Of a DNA stretch of 64,000 nt, positions 49,901-61,357 are shown one piece after another; within the stretch, counting starts at the first letter, position 1; the number at the start of each line of letters is the position of its first letter. A program made the position numbers and the translations under genes. Under the pieces are notes generated by a model. That model made no database searches. It worked only from the letters and a program-made list of their open reading frames with translations, and had not been told where the DNA came from. Source of the stretch: Nematostella vectensis (Eukaryota; Cnidaria; Anthozoa; Actiniaria; Edwardsiidae); assembly GCF_932526225.1 (NCBI RefSeq), contig NC_064039.1, forward strand, positions 124,001 to 188,000, written 5' to 3'.

Positions 49901-52900
49901 AAGCTAATGGCATCATTGTATTTGGGCCTATAACCCCCCATGTGTGATATCATCAAGCTAATGTCATTATTGGCCTATAACCCCCCATGTGTGATACCAT
50001 CAAGCTAATGTCATTATTGGACTATAACCCCCCATGTGTGATATCATCAAGCTAATGTCATTATTGGCCTATAACCCCCCATGTGTGATACCATCAAGCT
50101 AATGTCATTATTGGCCTATAACCCCCAATGTGTGATACCATCAAGCTAATGTCATTATTGGACTATAACCCCCCATGTGTGATACCATCGAGCTAATGTC
50201 ATTATTGGACTATAACCCCCCATGTGTGATACCATCAAGCTAATGTCATTATTGGACTATAACCCCCCATGTGTGATACCATCGAGCTAATGTCATTATT
50301 GGACTATAACCCCCCATGTGTGATACCATCAAGCTAATGTCATTATTGGCCTATAATCCCCAATGTGTGATACCATCAAGCTAATGCTGTTATTGGCCTA
50401 CAATCCCCAATGTGTGATACCATCAAGCTAATGTCATTATTGGCCTGTAACCCCCAATGTGTGATACCATCAAGCTAATGTGTATCTGGGCCAGGTAACC
50501 ATATGTACCTTTCTGCTACCATTGATGACAAGCCCGTTATCAGGCCCTACACTCCTGTCACCTCCGATGATGAAAAAGGATTCTTTGAACTGGTGATTAA
50601 GGTACATAACGACCCCAAACTTTTTTGCACTATTCTTAACCCTCATAAACTGCACTAGCATAAATGCAATCCATAAAAAAGCAGCCAATGTTGTGCATAT
50701 TTTGATCAAGTAACAGTTTAAAGCAATCTGCATAATGTTTCTACCCATTTTCATTGTATGCGAGATGTGCATTCTCTTCAACCTTCAAGAGCATAGACTA
50801 ATTTTTCCCTACCCTGTTACTCTGAAATGTTGAATTCCAGGTATACTTCAAAAATGTGCATCCAAAGTTCCCAGAAGGGGGAAAGATGTCCCAGTATTTA
50901 GAGTCCTTGAAGATTGGGGATACAGTTGACATCCGAGGCCCGGCTGGCAAGCTGATCTACAAGGGAAGAGGTGCATGATATATTGCTATTGTTTTCTCAT
51001 TATTACACCTTCTGCTGTTCATTAACGGGAAAGGGACATTCATTTATGCCAAAAGTTACATCGATAGCGTGTATTGTACGTTCATCAACATCGCACGAAA
51101 CATCATTTAGCGTGACTCGACTTTCAATAACAATAATTGAATATTCGTGAACATTCATTAGCATCAACGGAGAAACAGTAACGCACTTGGACATTCAATT
51201 TGATTGGAACGAACATTCTTTTGCGCACAATGAAAATTCAATTGCATGTTTGGACAATCAGTAGCATTTAATGACAATCAGTTATACGAAATAGAAAATT
51301 CATTAGTGCTATTAACATAAACAGCGACAATCAAAGCCTTTTCAGACAATCATGTTCATCAAGGTGACATTCATGAATGTGATTTGACAATCATTTGTTC
51401 GATTCAAACAAACATTAAAAGAAAAGAAAATATTAGTTTTAGTGTTATTTTTGATTTTTGACGTAACATTTATACCTAAATTTGATCTCTATTAACACCG
51501 CGAGGTATATAGGTTTGCATAAAACGAAACTATTGCCCACATTTCGCTCCCATGACTGTTCCTATGTTACGTTGTAATGCCTCTTGAGAAATGGGCTGTA
51601 GGGCGGTAACTTTTTAAGCGTGTTTGGGCCGGTATCTAGTGGGTTATGGTGCGCTGGTGCACCGTCGTCAATGAAAATGATGTTTTCGTTGGGGTCAAGA
51701 TTCAGTTGTGTTTGTGAAGTCGTTGAATCTTTGTGCATTCATTCCCCCGATGTTAGTGGGCGAAATAGCCAAAGTGACTGTGATATTTCTTCTTCTTTGA
51801 CCACAGACTTGGCGGTACGCTCTCTCCCCTCTTTTAGCTCATACAAACGTTTTCTTTTTTTTCTTGCGAGTGAGTTAGTATATTTTTGGGGGGCTTTTAT
51901 AAACCCTCCACAAAAAGTGTTGTTTGCTTGTTTTGTGTTTTGTTAAAAAGAATTTATAGTTCTATAAATTCTCTTAATTTTAGGGTTCCTCTGTTTAAAG
52001 AAAAGAGAAAAATAGTAACTCTAATGAAATTGTATTTTTCCTTGTTGTTTGTTTAAATCGGATACATAGTTGTCAAACCACATTGATGAATGTCACATTA
52101 ATGAACATGATTGTCTTAAAGGCTTGTTGATTGTCTTTGTTTATGTTCATCGCACTAATGAATTTTCTACTTTTTATAACTGATTGTCAGTAAACGCTAC
52201 TGATTGTCCAAACGCGTAATTGAATTTTCGATTGCATGCAAAAGAATGTTCATTCCATTCGAATGAATGCCCAATTGCGTTATTGATTGTCCGTTGATGC
52301 TATTGAATGTGTGCGCATATCCAATCATTGTTATTAAAAGTCGAGTCACGCTAAAGTATGTTTCGTGCGATGTTGATGAACATACAATGCATGTTAATAA
52401 CACAACGTTTGGCACAAATGAATGCACCTTTCCCGTTATTGAACAGCAAAAGGTGTATTATTTCACTCAATGTTGGGGGTTGAGACGCTACCTTGGGAGC
52501 CCCACAGTCTGCCTCTCAGGTGTTTTGGATATAATATATACATTGATTTATGTATTCCTAGGGACCATCTCCATCAAAGAGTCTATAAGAAAGCCAGAAC
52601 AGCTCCGTAAGGCCAAGTTTCTTGGACTGATAGCGGGTGGAACAGGCATCACCCCCATGCTACAGATCATAAAAGCTGTGTTAAAAGATTCCGGAGATCA
52701 TACTACTGTATCTCTGATCTTTGCAAACCAGGTAAGCATTTACTTGTACTTGAGGTGGTTAAGATTCTGGAGATTATACTACTGTATCTCTGATCTTTGC
52801 AAACCAGGTAAGCATTTACTTGTACTTGAGGTGGTTAAGATTCTGAAGATCATACCTACTGTATCTCTGATCTTTGCAAACCAGGTTAGAATTTACTTGT

Positions 52901-55900
52901 ACTTGAGGCGGTTATGATTCTGGAGATTATACTACTGTATCTCTGATCTTTGCAAACCAGGTAAGCATTTACTTGTACTTGAGGCGGTTATGATTCCGGA
53001 GATCATACTACTGTATCTCTGATCTTTGCAAACCAGGTAAGCATTTACTTTTACTTGAGGTGGTTAAGATTCTGAAGATCATACCTACTGTATCTCTGAT
53101 CTTTGCAAACCAGGTAATCATTTACTTGTACTTGAGGCGGTTATGATTCCGGAGATCATACTACTGTATCTCTGATCTTTGCAAACCAGGTAAGCATTTA
53201 CTTTTACTTGAGGTGGTTAAGATTCTGAAGATCATACCTACTGTATCTCTGATTTTTGCAAACCAGGTAATCATTTACTTGTACTTGAGGCGGTTATGAT
53301 TCCGGAGATCATACTACTGTATCTCTGATCTTTGCAAACCAGGTAAGCATTTACTTGTACTTGAGGTGGTAAAGATTCCGGAGATCATACTACTGTATCT
53401 CTGATCTTTGCAAACCAGGTAAGCATTTACTTGTACTTGAGGTGGTAAAGATTCTGAAGATCATACCTACTGTATCTCTGATCTTTGCAAACCAGGTTAG
53501 AATTTACTTGTACTTGAGGCGGTTATGATTCCGGAGATCATACTACTGTATCTCTGATCTTTGCAAACCAGGTAAGCATTTACTTTTACTTGAGGTGGTT
53601 AAGATTCTGAAGATCATACCTACTGTATCTCTGATCTTTGCAAACCAGGTAATCATTTACTTGTACTTGAGGCGGTTATGATTCCGGAGATCATACTACT
53701 GTATCTCTGATCTTTGCAAACCAGGTAAGCATTTACTTTTACTTGAGGTGGTTAAGATTCTGAAGATCATACCTACTGTATCTCTGATTTTTGCAAACCA
53801 GGTAATCATTTACTTGTACTTGAGGCGGTTATGATTCCGGAGATCATACTACTGTATCTCTGATCTTTGCAAACCAGGTAAGCATTTACTTTTACTTGAG
53901 GTGGTTAAGATTCTGAAGATCATACCTACTGTATCTCTGATCTTTGCAAACCAGGTAATCATTTACTTGTACTTGAGGCGGTTATGATTCCGGAGATCAT
54001 ACTACTGTATCTCTGATCTTTGCAAACCAGGTAAGCATTTACTTTTACTTGAGGTGGTTAAGATTCTGAAGATCATACCTACTGTATCTCTGATTTTTGC
54101 AAACCAGGTAATCATTTACTTGTACTTGAGGCGGTTATGATTCCGGAGATCATACTACTGTATCTCTGATCTTTGCAAACCAGGTAAGCATTTACTTGTA
54201 CTTGAGGTGGTAAAGATTCCGGAGATCATACTACTGTATCTCTGATCTTTGCAAACCAGGTAAGCATTTACTTGTACTTGAGGTGGTAAAGATTCTGAAG
54301 ATCATACCTACTGTATCTCTGATCTTTGCAAACCAGGTTAGAATTTACTTGTACTTGAGGCGGTTATGATTCTGGAGATTATACTACTGTATCTCTGATC
54401 TTTGCAAACCAGGTAAGCATTTAGATCTTTGCAAACCAGGTAAGCATTACTTGTACTTGAGGCGGTTAAGATTCTGGAGATCATACTACTGTATCTCTGA
54501 TCTTTGCAAACCAGGTAAGCATTTACTTTTACTTGAGCTGGTTAAGATTCTGAAGATCATACCTACTGTATCTCTGATCTTTGCAAACCAGGTAATCATT
54601 TACTTGTACTTGAGGCGGTTATGATTCCGGAGATCATACTACTGTATCTCTGATCTTTGCAAACCAGGTAAGCATTTACTTGTACTTGAGGTGCTTATGA
54701 TTCTGGAGATTATACTACTGTATCTCTGATCTTTGCAAACCAGGTAAGCATTTACTTGTACTTGAGGTGGTTAAGATTCTGAAGATCATACCTACTGTAT
54801 CTCTGATCTTTGCAAACCAGGTTAGAATTTACTTGTACTTGAGGCGGTTATGATTCTGGAGATTATACTACTGTATCTCTGATCTTTGCAAACCAGGTAA
54901 GCATTTACTTGTACTTGAGGCGGTTATGATTCCGGAGATCATACTACTGTATCTCTGATCTTTGCAAACCAGGTAAGCATTTACTTTTACTTGAGGTGGT
55001 TAAGATTCTGAAGACCATACTTATCTCTGATCTTTGCAAACCAGGTAAGCATTTACTTGTACTTGAGGCGGTTATGATTCCGGAGATCATACTACTGTAT
55101 CTCTGATCTTTGCAAACCAGGTAAGCATTTACTTGTACTTGAGGTGGTTAAGATTCTGGAGATTATACTACTGTATCTCTGATCTTTGCAAACCAGGTTA
55201 GAATTTACTTGTACTTGAGGCGGTTATGATTCTGGAGATTATACTACTGTATCTCTGATCTTTGCAAACCAGGTAAGCATTTACTTGTACTTGAGGCGGT
55301 TATGATTCCGGAGATCATACTACTGTATCTCTGATCTTTGCAAACCAGGTAAGCATTTACTTTTACTTGAGCTGGTTAAGATTCTGAAGATCATACCTAC
55401 TGTATCTCTGATCTTTGCAAACCAGGTAAGCATTTACTTGTACTTGAGGCGGTTATGATTCCGGAGATCATACTACTGTATCTCTGATCTTTGCAAACCA
55501 GGTAAGCATTTACTTGTACTTGAGGCGGTTATGATTCCTGAGATCATACTACTGTATCTCTGATCTTTGCAAACCAGGTAAGCATTTACTTTTACTTGAG
55601 GTGGTTAAGATTCTGAAGACCATACCTACTGTATCTCTGATCTTTGCAAACCAGGTAATCATTTACTTGTACTTGAGGCGGTTATGATTCCGGAGATTAT
55701 ACTACTGTATCTCTGATCTTTGCAAACCAGGTAAGCATTTACTTGTACTTGAGGGGGTTATGATTCCGGAGATCATACTACTGTATCTCTGATCTTTGCA
55801 AACCAGGTAAGCATTTACTTGTACTTGAGGCGGTTATGATTCCGGAGATCATACTACTGTATCTCTGATCTTTGCAAACCAGGTAAGCATTTACTTGTAC

Positions 55901-58900
55901 TTGAGGTGGTTAAGATTCTGGAGATTATACTACTGTATCTCTGATCTTTGCAAACCAGGTAATCATTTACTTGTACTTGAGGCGGTTATGATTCCGGAGA
56001 TCATACTACTGTATCTCTGATCTTTGCAAACCAGGTAAGCATTTACTTGTACTTGAGGTGGTTATGATTCTGGAGATTATACTACTGTATCTCTGATCTT
56101 TGCAAACCAGGTAAGCATTACTTGTACTTGAGGTGGTTAAGATTCTGGAGATTATACTACTGTATCTCTGATCTTTGCAAACCAGGTAAGCATTACTTGT
56201 ACTTGAGGTGGTTAAGATTCTGGAGATTATACTACTGTATCTCTGATCTTTGCAAACCAGGTAAGCATTTACTTGTACTTGAGGTGGTTATGATTCCGGA
56301 GATTATACTACTGTATCTCTGATCTTTGCAAACCAGGTAAGCATTACTTGTACTCGAGGGGGTTATGATTCTGGAGATTATACTACTGTATCTCTGATCT
56401 TTGCAAACCAGGTAAGCATTTACTTGTACTTGAGGTGGTAAAGATTCTGAAGATCATACTACTGTATGATCCATCATCCTTGTTTATTATGTATTTTCAA
56501 TATCATCATCCTTGTTTATTGTGTACTTTAAATATCATCATCCTCTTTATATTACGTCTTGTCTTGTGGACTGAGAGTGACATCCTTGTTTATTATGTAC
56601 TTTCAATATCATCATCCTTGTTTATTATGTACTTTCAATATCATAATCCTTGTTTAGTATGTTCTTTCAATATCATCACACTCTTTATATGACGTCTTGT
56701 CCTGTGGACTGAGAGTGGCATCCTTGTTTATTATGTACTTTAAATATCACCATTCTTGCTTAGTATGTACTTTCAATATCATCATCCTCTTTATATGACG
56801 TCTTGTCTTGTAGATTGAGAGTAGCATCCTTGTTTGTTATGTACTTTTAATATCATCATCCTTGTTTATTGTGTACTTTCAATGTCATCATCCTCTTTAT
56901 ATGACGTCTTGTCTTGTGGACTGAGAGTGGCATCCTTGTTTAGTATGTACTTTCAATATCATCATCCTTGTTTATTATGTACTTTCAATATCATCATCCT
57001 TGTTTTATTATGTACTTTCAATATCATCATCCTCTTTATATGACGTCTTGTCTTGTGGACTGAGAGTGGCATCCTTGTTTATTATGTATCTACAATATCA
57101 TCATCCTTGTTTATTATGTACTTTCAATATCATCATCTTTGTTTAGTATGTTCTTTCAATATCATCATCCTCTTTATATGATGTCTTGTCTTGTGGACTG
57201 AGAGTGGCATCCTTGTTTAGTATGTATTTTCAATATCATCATCCTCTTTATTTGATGTCTTGTCTTGTGGACTGAGAGTGGCATCCTTGTTTAGTATGTA
57301 TTTTCAATATCATCATCCTCTTTATATGACGTCTTGTCTTGTGGACTGAGAGTGGCATCCTTGTTTAGTATATACTTTCAATATCATCATCCTCTTTATA
57401 TGATGTCTTGTCTTGTAGACTGAGAGGGACATCCTTGTTAGGGAGGAGCTAGAGTTTCTTGCAAGTCAGAATAGCGACCAGTTCAAGCTCTGGTATACAC
57501 TTGATCGACCACCCGAGGGTAAGTGACCGCAAAGAAATGACAGGTGTTATTATAAGTTATAGCATGGCACGAGGGGAATTTAGTAACAAATGTCCCCGCA
57601 ACCGAGGAATGATTAGTTGAAGTCCCGACGCCGCAGGTTGCTGGGACATTTAATCACTAAATGACTTTTACTTGGGTGGTCTTCACCGTTGACAACATTC
57701 ATATTATGTCGGCGGCGCCGACAAAAAGTAAATGTTTACTGTTTGAGAAGTTAGCAAATAAGCGCTAAATCGGTATAGAAACGTTATAGAAACACATGAT
57801 ATTATTCCTTTTGTAGTCACATTTATAGAGCTATTTCCTTGTGTATTACATAGAAAATTGCAATCGTCTATACTAGAAACCAGACAAGTCTAGTCAATGT
57901 CTGGACTCTACTAGACATTAGTCTAGAATCCACAAAAATTACAGAAATTGCTGTAAATAGTTTTATAAATCATAATTAGTATTTATGATGCTTCTCTATC
58001 GATGCTAGTTGATTTTATTCGGTAAATGAGGTATTTTTATCATTTTAGCATTTTTTTATAAAGTACCCCCCTGACCCCGATTAGGAACTGACTAGGAACT
58101 GAGGAATTAGGAACTAGGATCACCGCGGTGGTTTAGAAGACAAAAGATTCTTTTGTCATTTTCTAAATTTCCTACATCATTAATACATGAGGGAAATTTA
58201 GAAACTAAATTTCCCTCATCATTTATGCATGAGGGAAATTTAGAACCGTCTATTGTTTTCGAGGAAATTTCGCTAGTAATCGTCCCTTAGAAAATAAAAG
58301 AATCCGAGGTGATCATGGCATTATTATTGTAATAGAGTTGTTGATGTTTCTAGTTGCTGTTGTAATTGTATTGTTTTCATTCTTTTGTTGTTCTAATGTT
58401 GTCGGTTTCGTACTGTTTTTGTTGCTGTTACTTGAAGTTTTTGTAATTGTAATGTTGTTTTTGTTGAATCTTTGTTGCTGTTTTGTTGTTTTGTTATTAA
58501 GAAAGAGCTGTTTTTATTATCTCCCACCAGTCGTTAGTAGGAAGAAAAGCAAGTGCCAAAATATTATATTGTCACCAAGTCTATAGTCCTAATTATTTAT
58601 CCTCAGAATCGTTCCAATAACTTATGGTATTCGAAGGAATACAAACTTGTCGTTTTTGCAATTCGGTCAGTGCGATACCTAGTAAACCCAAGAACTGATC
58701 TGATTGATATTTTCCCACTCTTCCATAGACTGGGCGTACAGTGGTGGGTTCATTGACGAGAAGATGCTGAGGGAGCACATGCCGCCCGCTGGCCCTGACA
58801 CTCAGATACTGATGTGTGGCCCGCCGCCGATGATCAATTTCGCTTGCATCCCCAACCTCAAGAAGTTGGGCTTCACTGCCGACATGTACTTCCCGTTTGG

Positions 58901-58904
58901 CTAG
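46982..58904 (+). CDS. CYB5R: NADH-cytochrome b5 reductase, membrane-anchored
   Basis: Eight coding exons: 46982-46984 (the ATG only), 49083-49223, 49535-49607, 50495-50601, 50841-50970, 52562-52731, 57419-57518 and 58729-58904. Phases agree and give 299 aa, the usual length. Residues 3-25 are an N-terminal membrane anchor ([20 protein letters not shown]). R89-P-Y-T-P-V94 is the FAD-binding signature and G122-K-M-S125 contacts FAD phosphate. GGTGITPM (177-184) and CGPPPM (271-276) form the NADH site, and the protein ends FPFG. It transfers electrons from NADH through FAD to cytochrome b5 for fatty-acid desaturation and sterol synthesis at the ER or outer mitochondrial membrane. This is family knowledge. 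Introns 3 and 6 are dominated by minisatellites derived from their own splice sites. Which CYB5R paralogue it represents is not resolved. Confidence 0.96.
47119..47172 (+). CDS. Possible alternative first exon of CYB5R
   Basis: ATG at 47119 opens 18 codons ([18 protein letters not shown]) ending at a strong donor ACG|GTGAGT in phase 0. It can therefore splice in frame to exon 2 at 49083. A second Met (47158, MDAQT) has better context (GCGCCATGG). Mammalian CYB5R3 also uses alternative first exons to make differently targeted forms, which makes this plausible. Without transcripts it stays a candidate. Confidence 0.5.
47173..49082. other. CYB5R intron 1
   Basis: AT-rich intron sequence. Apart from the foldback element at 48340-48818 it contains no exon I can support. 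A run of G at 47708-47720 is low complexity. Confidence 0.6.
48340..48818. mobile_element. Foldback/MITE with ~115-bp inverted arms
   Basis: The left arm has AGTTCAGAGTTTAAGAAA and GAGTTTGTATGGCGGTCTTG, then GAGAAAAATCCTT. The right arm has the reverse complement, AAGGATTTTTCTCCAAGACC and TTAAACTCTGAACT. The spacer is about 240 bp and no coding capacity is seen. Confidence 0.78.
49850..50494 (+). repeat. 47-bp array running into the CYB5R exon 4 acceptor
   Basis: About 13 units of ATAACCCCCCATGTGTGATA-CCATCAAGCTAATGTCATTA-TTGGCCT. The last unit changes to TGTATCTGGGCCAG|GTAACC at the true acceptor. The array's TTGGCCTGTAACCCCCAATG aligns with the boundary CTGGGCCAGGTAACCATATG. The array therefore looks derived from the acceptor/exon start, though less clearly than the others. 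Confidence 0.85.
51005..52456. mobile_element. DNA element with ~390-bp terminal inverted repeats
   Basis: The left arm (51005 to about 51400) begins ACACCTTCTGCTGTTCATTA. The right arm (about 52065-52456) ends TTGAACAGCAAAAGGTGT and is its reverse complement at roughly 80% identity. The arms are full of dispersed ACATTCATT and GACAATCA words. Both sides are flanked by ATTATT, a possible 6 bp duplication. A 108-codon frame inside (51620-51946) shows no transposase motif. It sits in CYB5R intron 5. Confidence 0.85.
52687..56460 (+). repeat. 76-bp array: CYB5R exon 6 end plus donor, ~49 copies
   Basis: Each unit contains the last 45 coding bases of exon 6 (GATTCCGGAGATCATACTAC to TTGCAAACCAG, codons for residues 194-208) followed by donor GTAAGC and 31 intronic bases. 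Nearly all copies keep CAG|GT. Three donor types recur (GTAAGC, GTAATC, GTTAGA) in a partly alternating dimer and trimer order. The first copy is the genuine exon end (donor at 52732). Confidence 0.97.
56470..57440 (+). repeat. ~74-bp array: CYB5R exon 7 acceptor plus exon start
   Basis: Eight upstream copies of GTCTTGTCTTGTGGACTGAG-AGTGGCATCCTTGTTTA precede the genuine GTCTTGTCTTGTAG|ACTGAGAGGGACATCCTTG at 57405-57440. Most copies have GG instead of the acceptor AG; one near 56818 retains TAG. Between them lie ~37 bp sub-repeats with TTATGTACTTTCAATATCAT. Confidence 0.93.
57578..57662. repeat. Small foldback, 85 bp
   Basis: Left arm AATTTAGTAACAAATGTCCC and CGCAACC pairs with right arm GGTTGCTGGGACATTT and AATCACTAAAT. 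It may be a minimal MITE in CYB5R intron 7. Confidence 0.6.
58156..58243. repeat. Multiple inverted copies of CTAAATTTCCCTCATCATT
   Basis: Four alternating orientations of (T)CTAAATTTCCCTCATCAT(T) and its reverse complement ATGAGGGAAATTTAGA occur within 90 bp. Either neighbouring pair can form a cruciform. Confidence 0.7.
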
Positions 58905-58994
58905 AGTAACGAGGAAAAGGGGCAGAGATGAAGCACTTCTTTATTCTCTCCCAATTTCTTTAAAGTTTATTTACCCATTTTGCCTGAAAATAAT

Positions 58995-59000
58995 AATAAA
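58995..59000 (+). terminator. Polyadenylation signal AATAAA (CYB5R)
   Basis: A canonical AATAAA about 90 bases after the CYB5R stop codon, in AT-rich 3' flank. Confidence 0.6.
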
Positions 59001-61287
59001 AAAGATATCCATTTAAATAAGGTATCCATTTTATTAGTAATAAATCTCTCGAATCACGGTAAATTCAGTCTATTCCACAATAAAATAGATAATTATATCA
59101 AAGTATCAAGATAATACAGGAAAAGTTTTATTTTTAACGTGATGGTAGTTTTTCGATATTCAGCTAAACTAAACTAGCATTTTCACTTATACCGCTTCCA
59201 GTCTGAGTATAGATGATTGACTGAACATAGAGGCTTTGTGGCTAGGTCCAGTTTGAGAGCTTGTTTGAAAGGGTGTATTTTAAGGCTATTATTGACTAGC
59301 ACTTTGTTTACAAGAACAGTTGCACGTGTCAAGGAGTGCATTTCCTTGAATATTATTTTAAAATGCTCAGTTTAGAGTCTTCTTTTCTTCTACCCTCTCT
59401 TGCTTAGGAATTTTGGATTTAAAAGCTTGTTTTTCTCTTTCTATGGTCAGCTTTTAGGTAGAATGAGTTTCTCCCACAACGCTCTAAACTATTTCCATGG
59501 CTGCCGTAGAATGGATTGTAGATTTGCATGAATGTGATAGACATAATTTATGATAACGAAATGAAATTTGGCTCTAAAGAGTAAAAAAAACGGCTGAACT
59601 TCAAGATTATTTGTCCCTTACAACGATATTTTCGTCTTCAGAATATCTTTTTGGCTTGTTAACACAGTATCGTTTTACTAAAGTTGAATCCTCCACGTAT
59701 TCCATATCACAATTCACATATAGGGGGCGAGTGATTTCTTGGGGTACAGATATAGAATAACTATTTCCTCAATAAAACGACGATATCCTCGATGATCAAC
59801 CTGCCCAGCCCAGCAAAAATACAGTAAAATGCATGGGGTGAATATTTTGATGTGAAGATATTTGGTATAACGATTAATATGTTTTCCAAGTGTAAAACCT
59901 ATCCCTATATATAACGATTTACACAAAAGCAAGGCAGATACGCGGTTTGCCGTTTGCGGTTATTTCTGAAAACGCGATGCTAAATGTCTCTAACCGTTAA
60001 CCGCGCAATCTAGAGAAACCGCGGAATAAAATAAGAAGAACCGCGCGAGATTTAAGCATCACCGCAAACCTTTACGCCCCCTCCTGTATGGCAGTTTGAC
60101 CCCGGCCCCTATACAGTTACATTTACAATCTTGCACAAACGCGAATATCATTGTTGTGCCGCCGCTATTTTCTGTGTTATAGAGAATGCCGTCTTCATCA
60201 TGAGCAGGGTAATATAGTATGATCAATATGTCGATCATCAACAAGCTTGATAGGACTGTAAATAAAGGCACGCTTTTCGGCTAGGCATACTACACTTTTT
60301 AGTATGCTGCGAGCTCTCGCCAACGATTTCCGCCAAGCTAAATCTCCTTCTGCCTTTCGTTATTCAAATTCCTCTTAGCGGATTCCTTTGCAAGCCCTCA
60401 AATCACACCACCCCTCCACAAGGCGCTCACCAGTCAAAAAGCTTCAAATACCGCTAGTTTGAATAACAGAAGCGAGTTTTAAATCGCTTAAAAGCAGTCG
60501 AAAGTTGTGAGAGTTCGCAAATATTGGAAGTTGCAGGTCACGCGGCTAGCCTTTGACGCAGTTCTCAAAGCACCTACAGTCGAAGTCATTTAATCAACTC
60601 GAATCCCTAGGGAAGACAAAACAGTTCGGCTTTGCAAGCAGCTCGAGTTTTCAAAGTAAAAATAATGATGATAGCATCCAGGGTGGCCGGGTAGTTCGAC
60701 TTCCTGAGTTGGACATCGGGGTTCAAAGTGCGCGAACGTGTCTTTGTTTGGCAATGATTTTTGTGTATCATTAACAGAAACTACGAGCTTGGGCGTATTC
60801 ATAATTTCACACATCACCGGTGCTGAAGCTTGAATGATTATCCTAAAGTAAGAAACCGGGGACTAGAATCTTGAATGAAAGTTTTTATATGTCAAATGAT
60901 AAACAGAGTTTTCACTCACTGGACAATTTCCAACTTGCCTCAGATCCCAGACATCGCTCTCTTTATTGTGAAAATCCGTTAATATTTCATGTGTTTGCAT
61001 AACGCATTTGAAATAAGCTCTTGTTTAACGCCGCAACACTAGTAGACAGGAGCTTGCCTTTGGGTGCGTTATCTGACAGGATTATTAAATGCGACACTCT
61101 GCTTGCTATGAAAAATAGGGTCATGGATGGCATCCTTCCAAAAAAGACCCCCTAATTGGAAAATGAATGCAGTCCGTTGAATGCGCTAAGCTCCCGCGGG
61201 CTGTATTATCCCAAGTCCTATGATTACTTCTCACCCATCGGCACGTCTGCGCGATCCAGATATTGAATAGTGAAGATATTGAGTACG
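59001..61287. other. Intergenic, no gene recognised
   Basis: About 2.3 kb between CYB5R and the signal-peptide exon. Short open frames (59714-59932, 60059-60271, 60553-60774) show no domain or splice support. GC rises slightly near 60480-61260, as expected of a promoter-side region. Confidence 0.5.
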
Positions 61288-61357
61288 ATGAAGGTGCACA
61301 AACTCAGGTCTCTGTTCGCCTTGTGCGGCATAGCTTTGCTACTCGCAATGTCAGAAG
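61288..61357 (+). CDS. Signal-peptide first exon of an unknown secreted protein
   Basis: ATG at 61288 opens 23 codons (MKVHKLRSLFALCGIALLLA, then MSE plus one base). The exon ends at a strong donor AAG|GTAAGC, in phase 1. Charged N-terminus, hydrophobic core and small residues give a classic signal peptide, and such exons often precede secreted or extracellular-matrix proteins. I could not find the next exon in the remaining 2.6 kb: a possible acceptor at 62707 leads to a stop after 11 codons. The gene may continue outside the window or be a remnant. Confidence 0.45.

Noticed and set aside
51620-51946. Transposase fragment within the long-TIR element
   Set aside because: The 108-codon frame has no DDE, helix-turn-helix or zinc-finger pattern that I can see.
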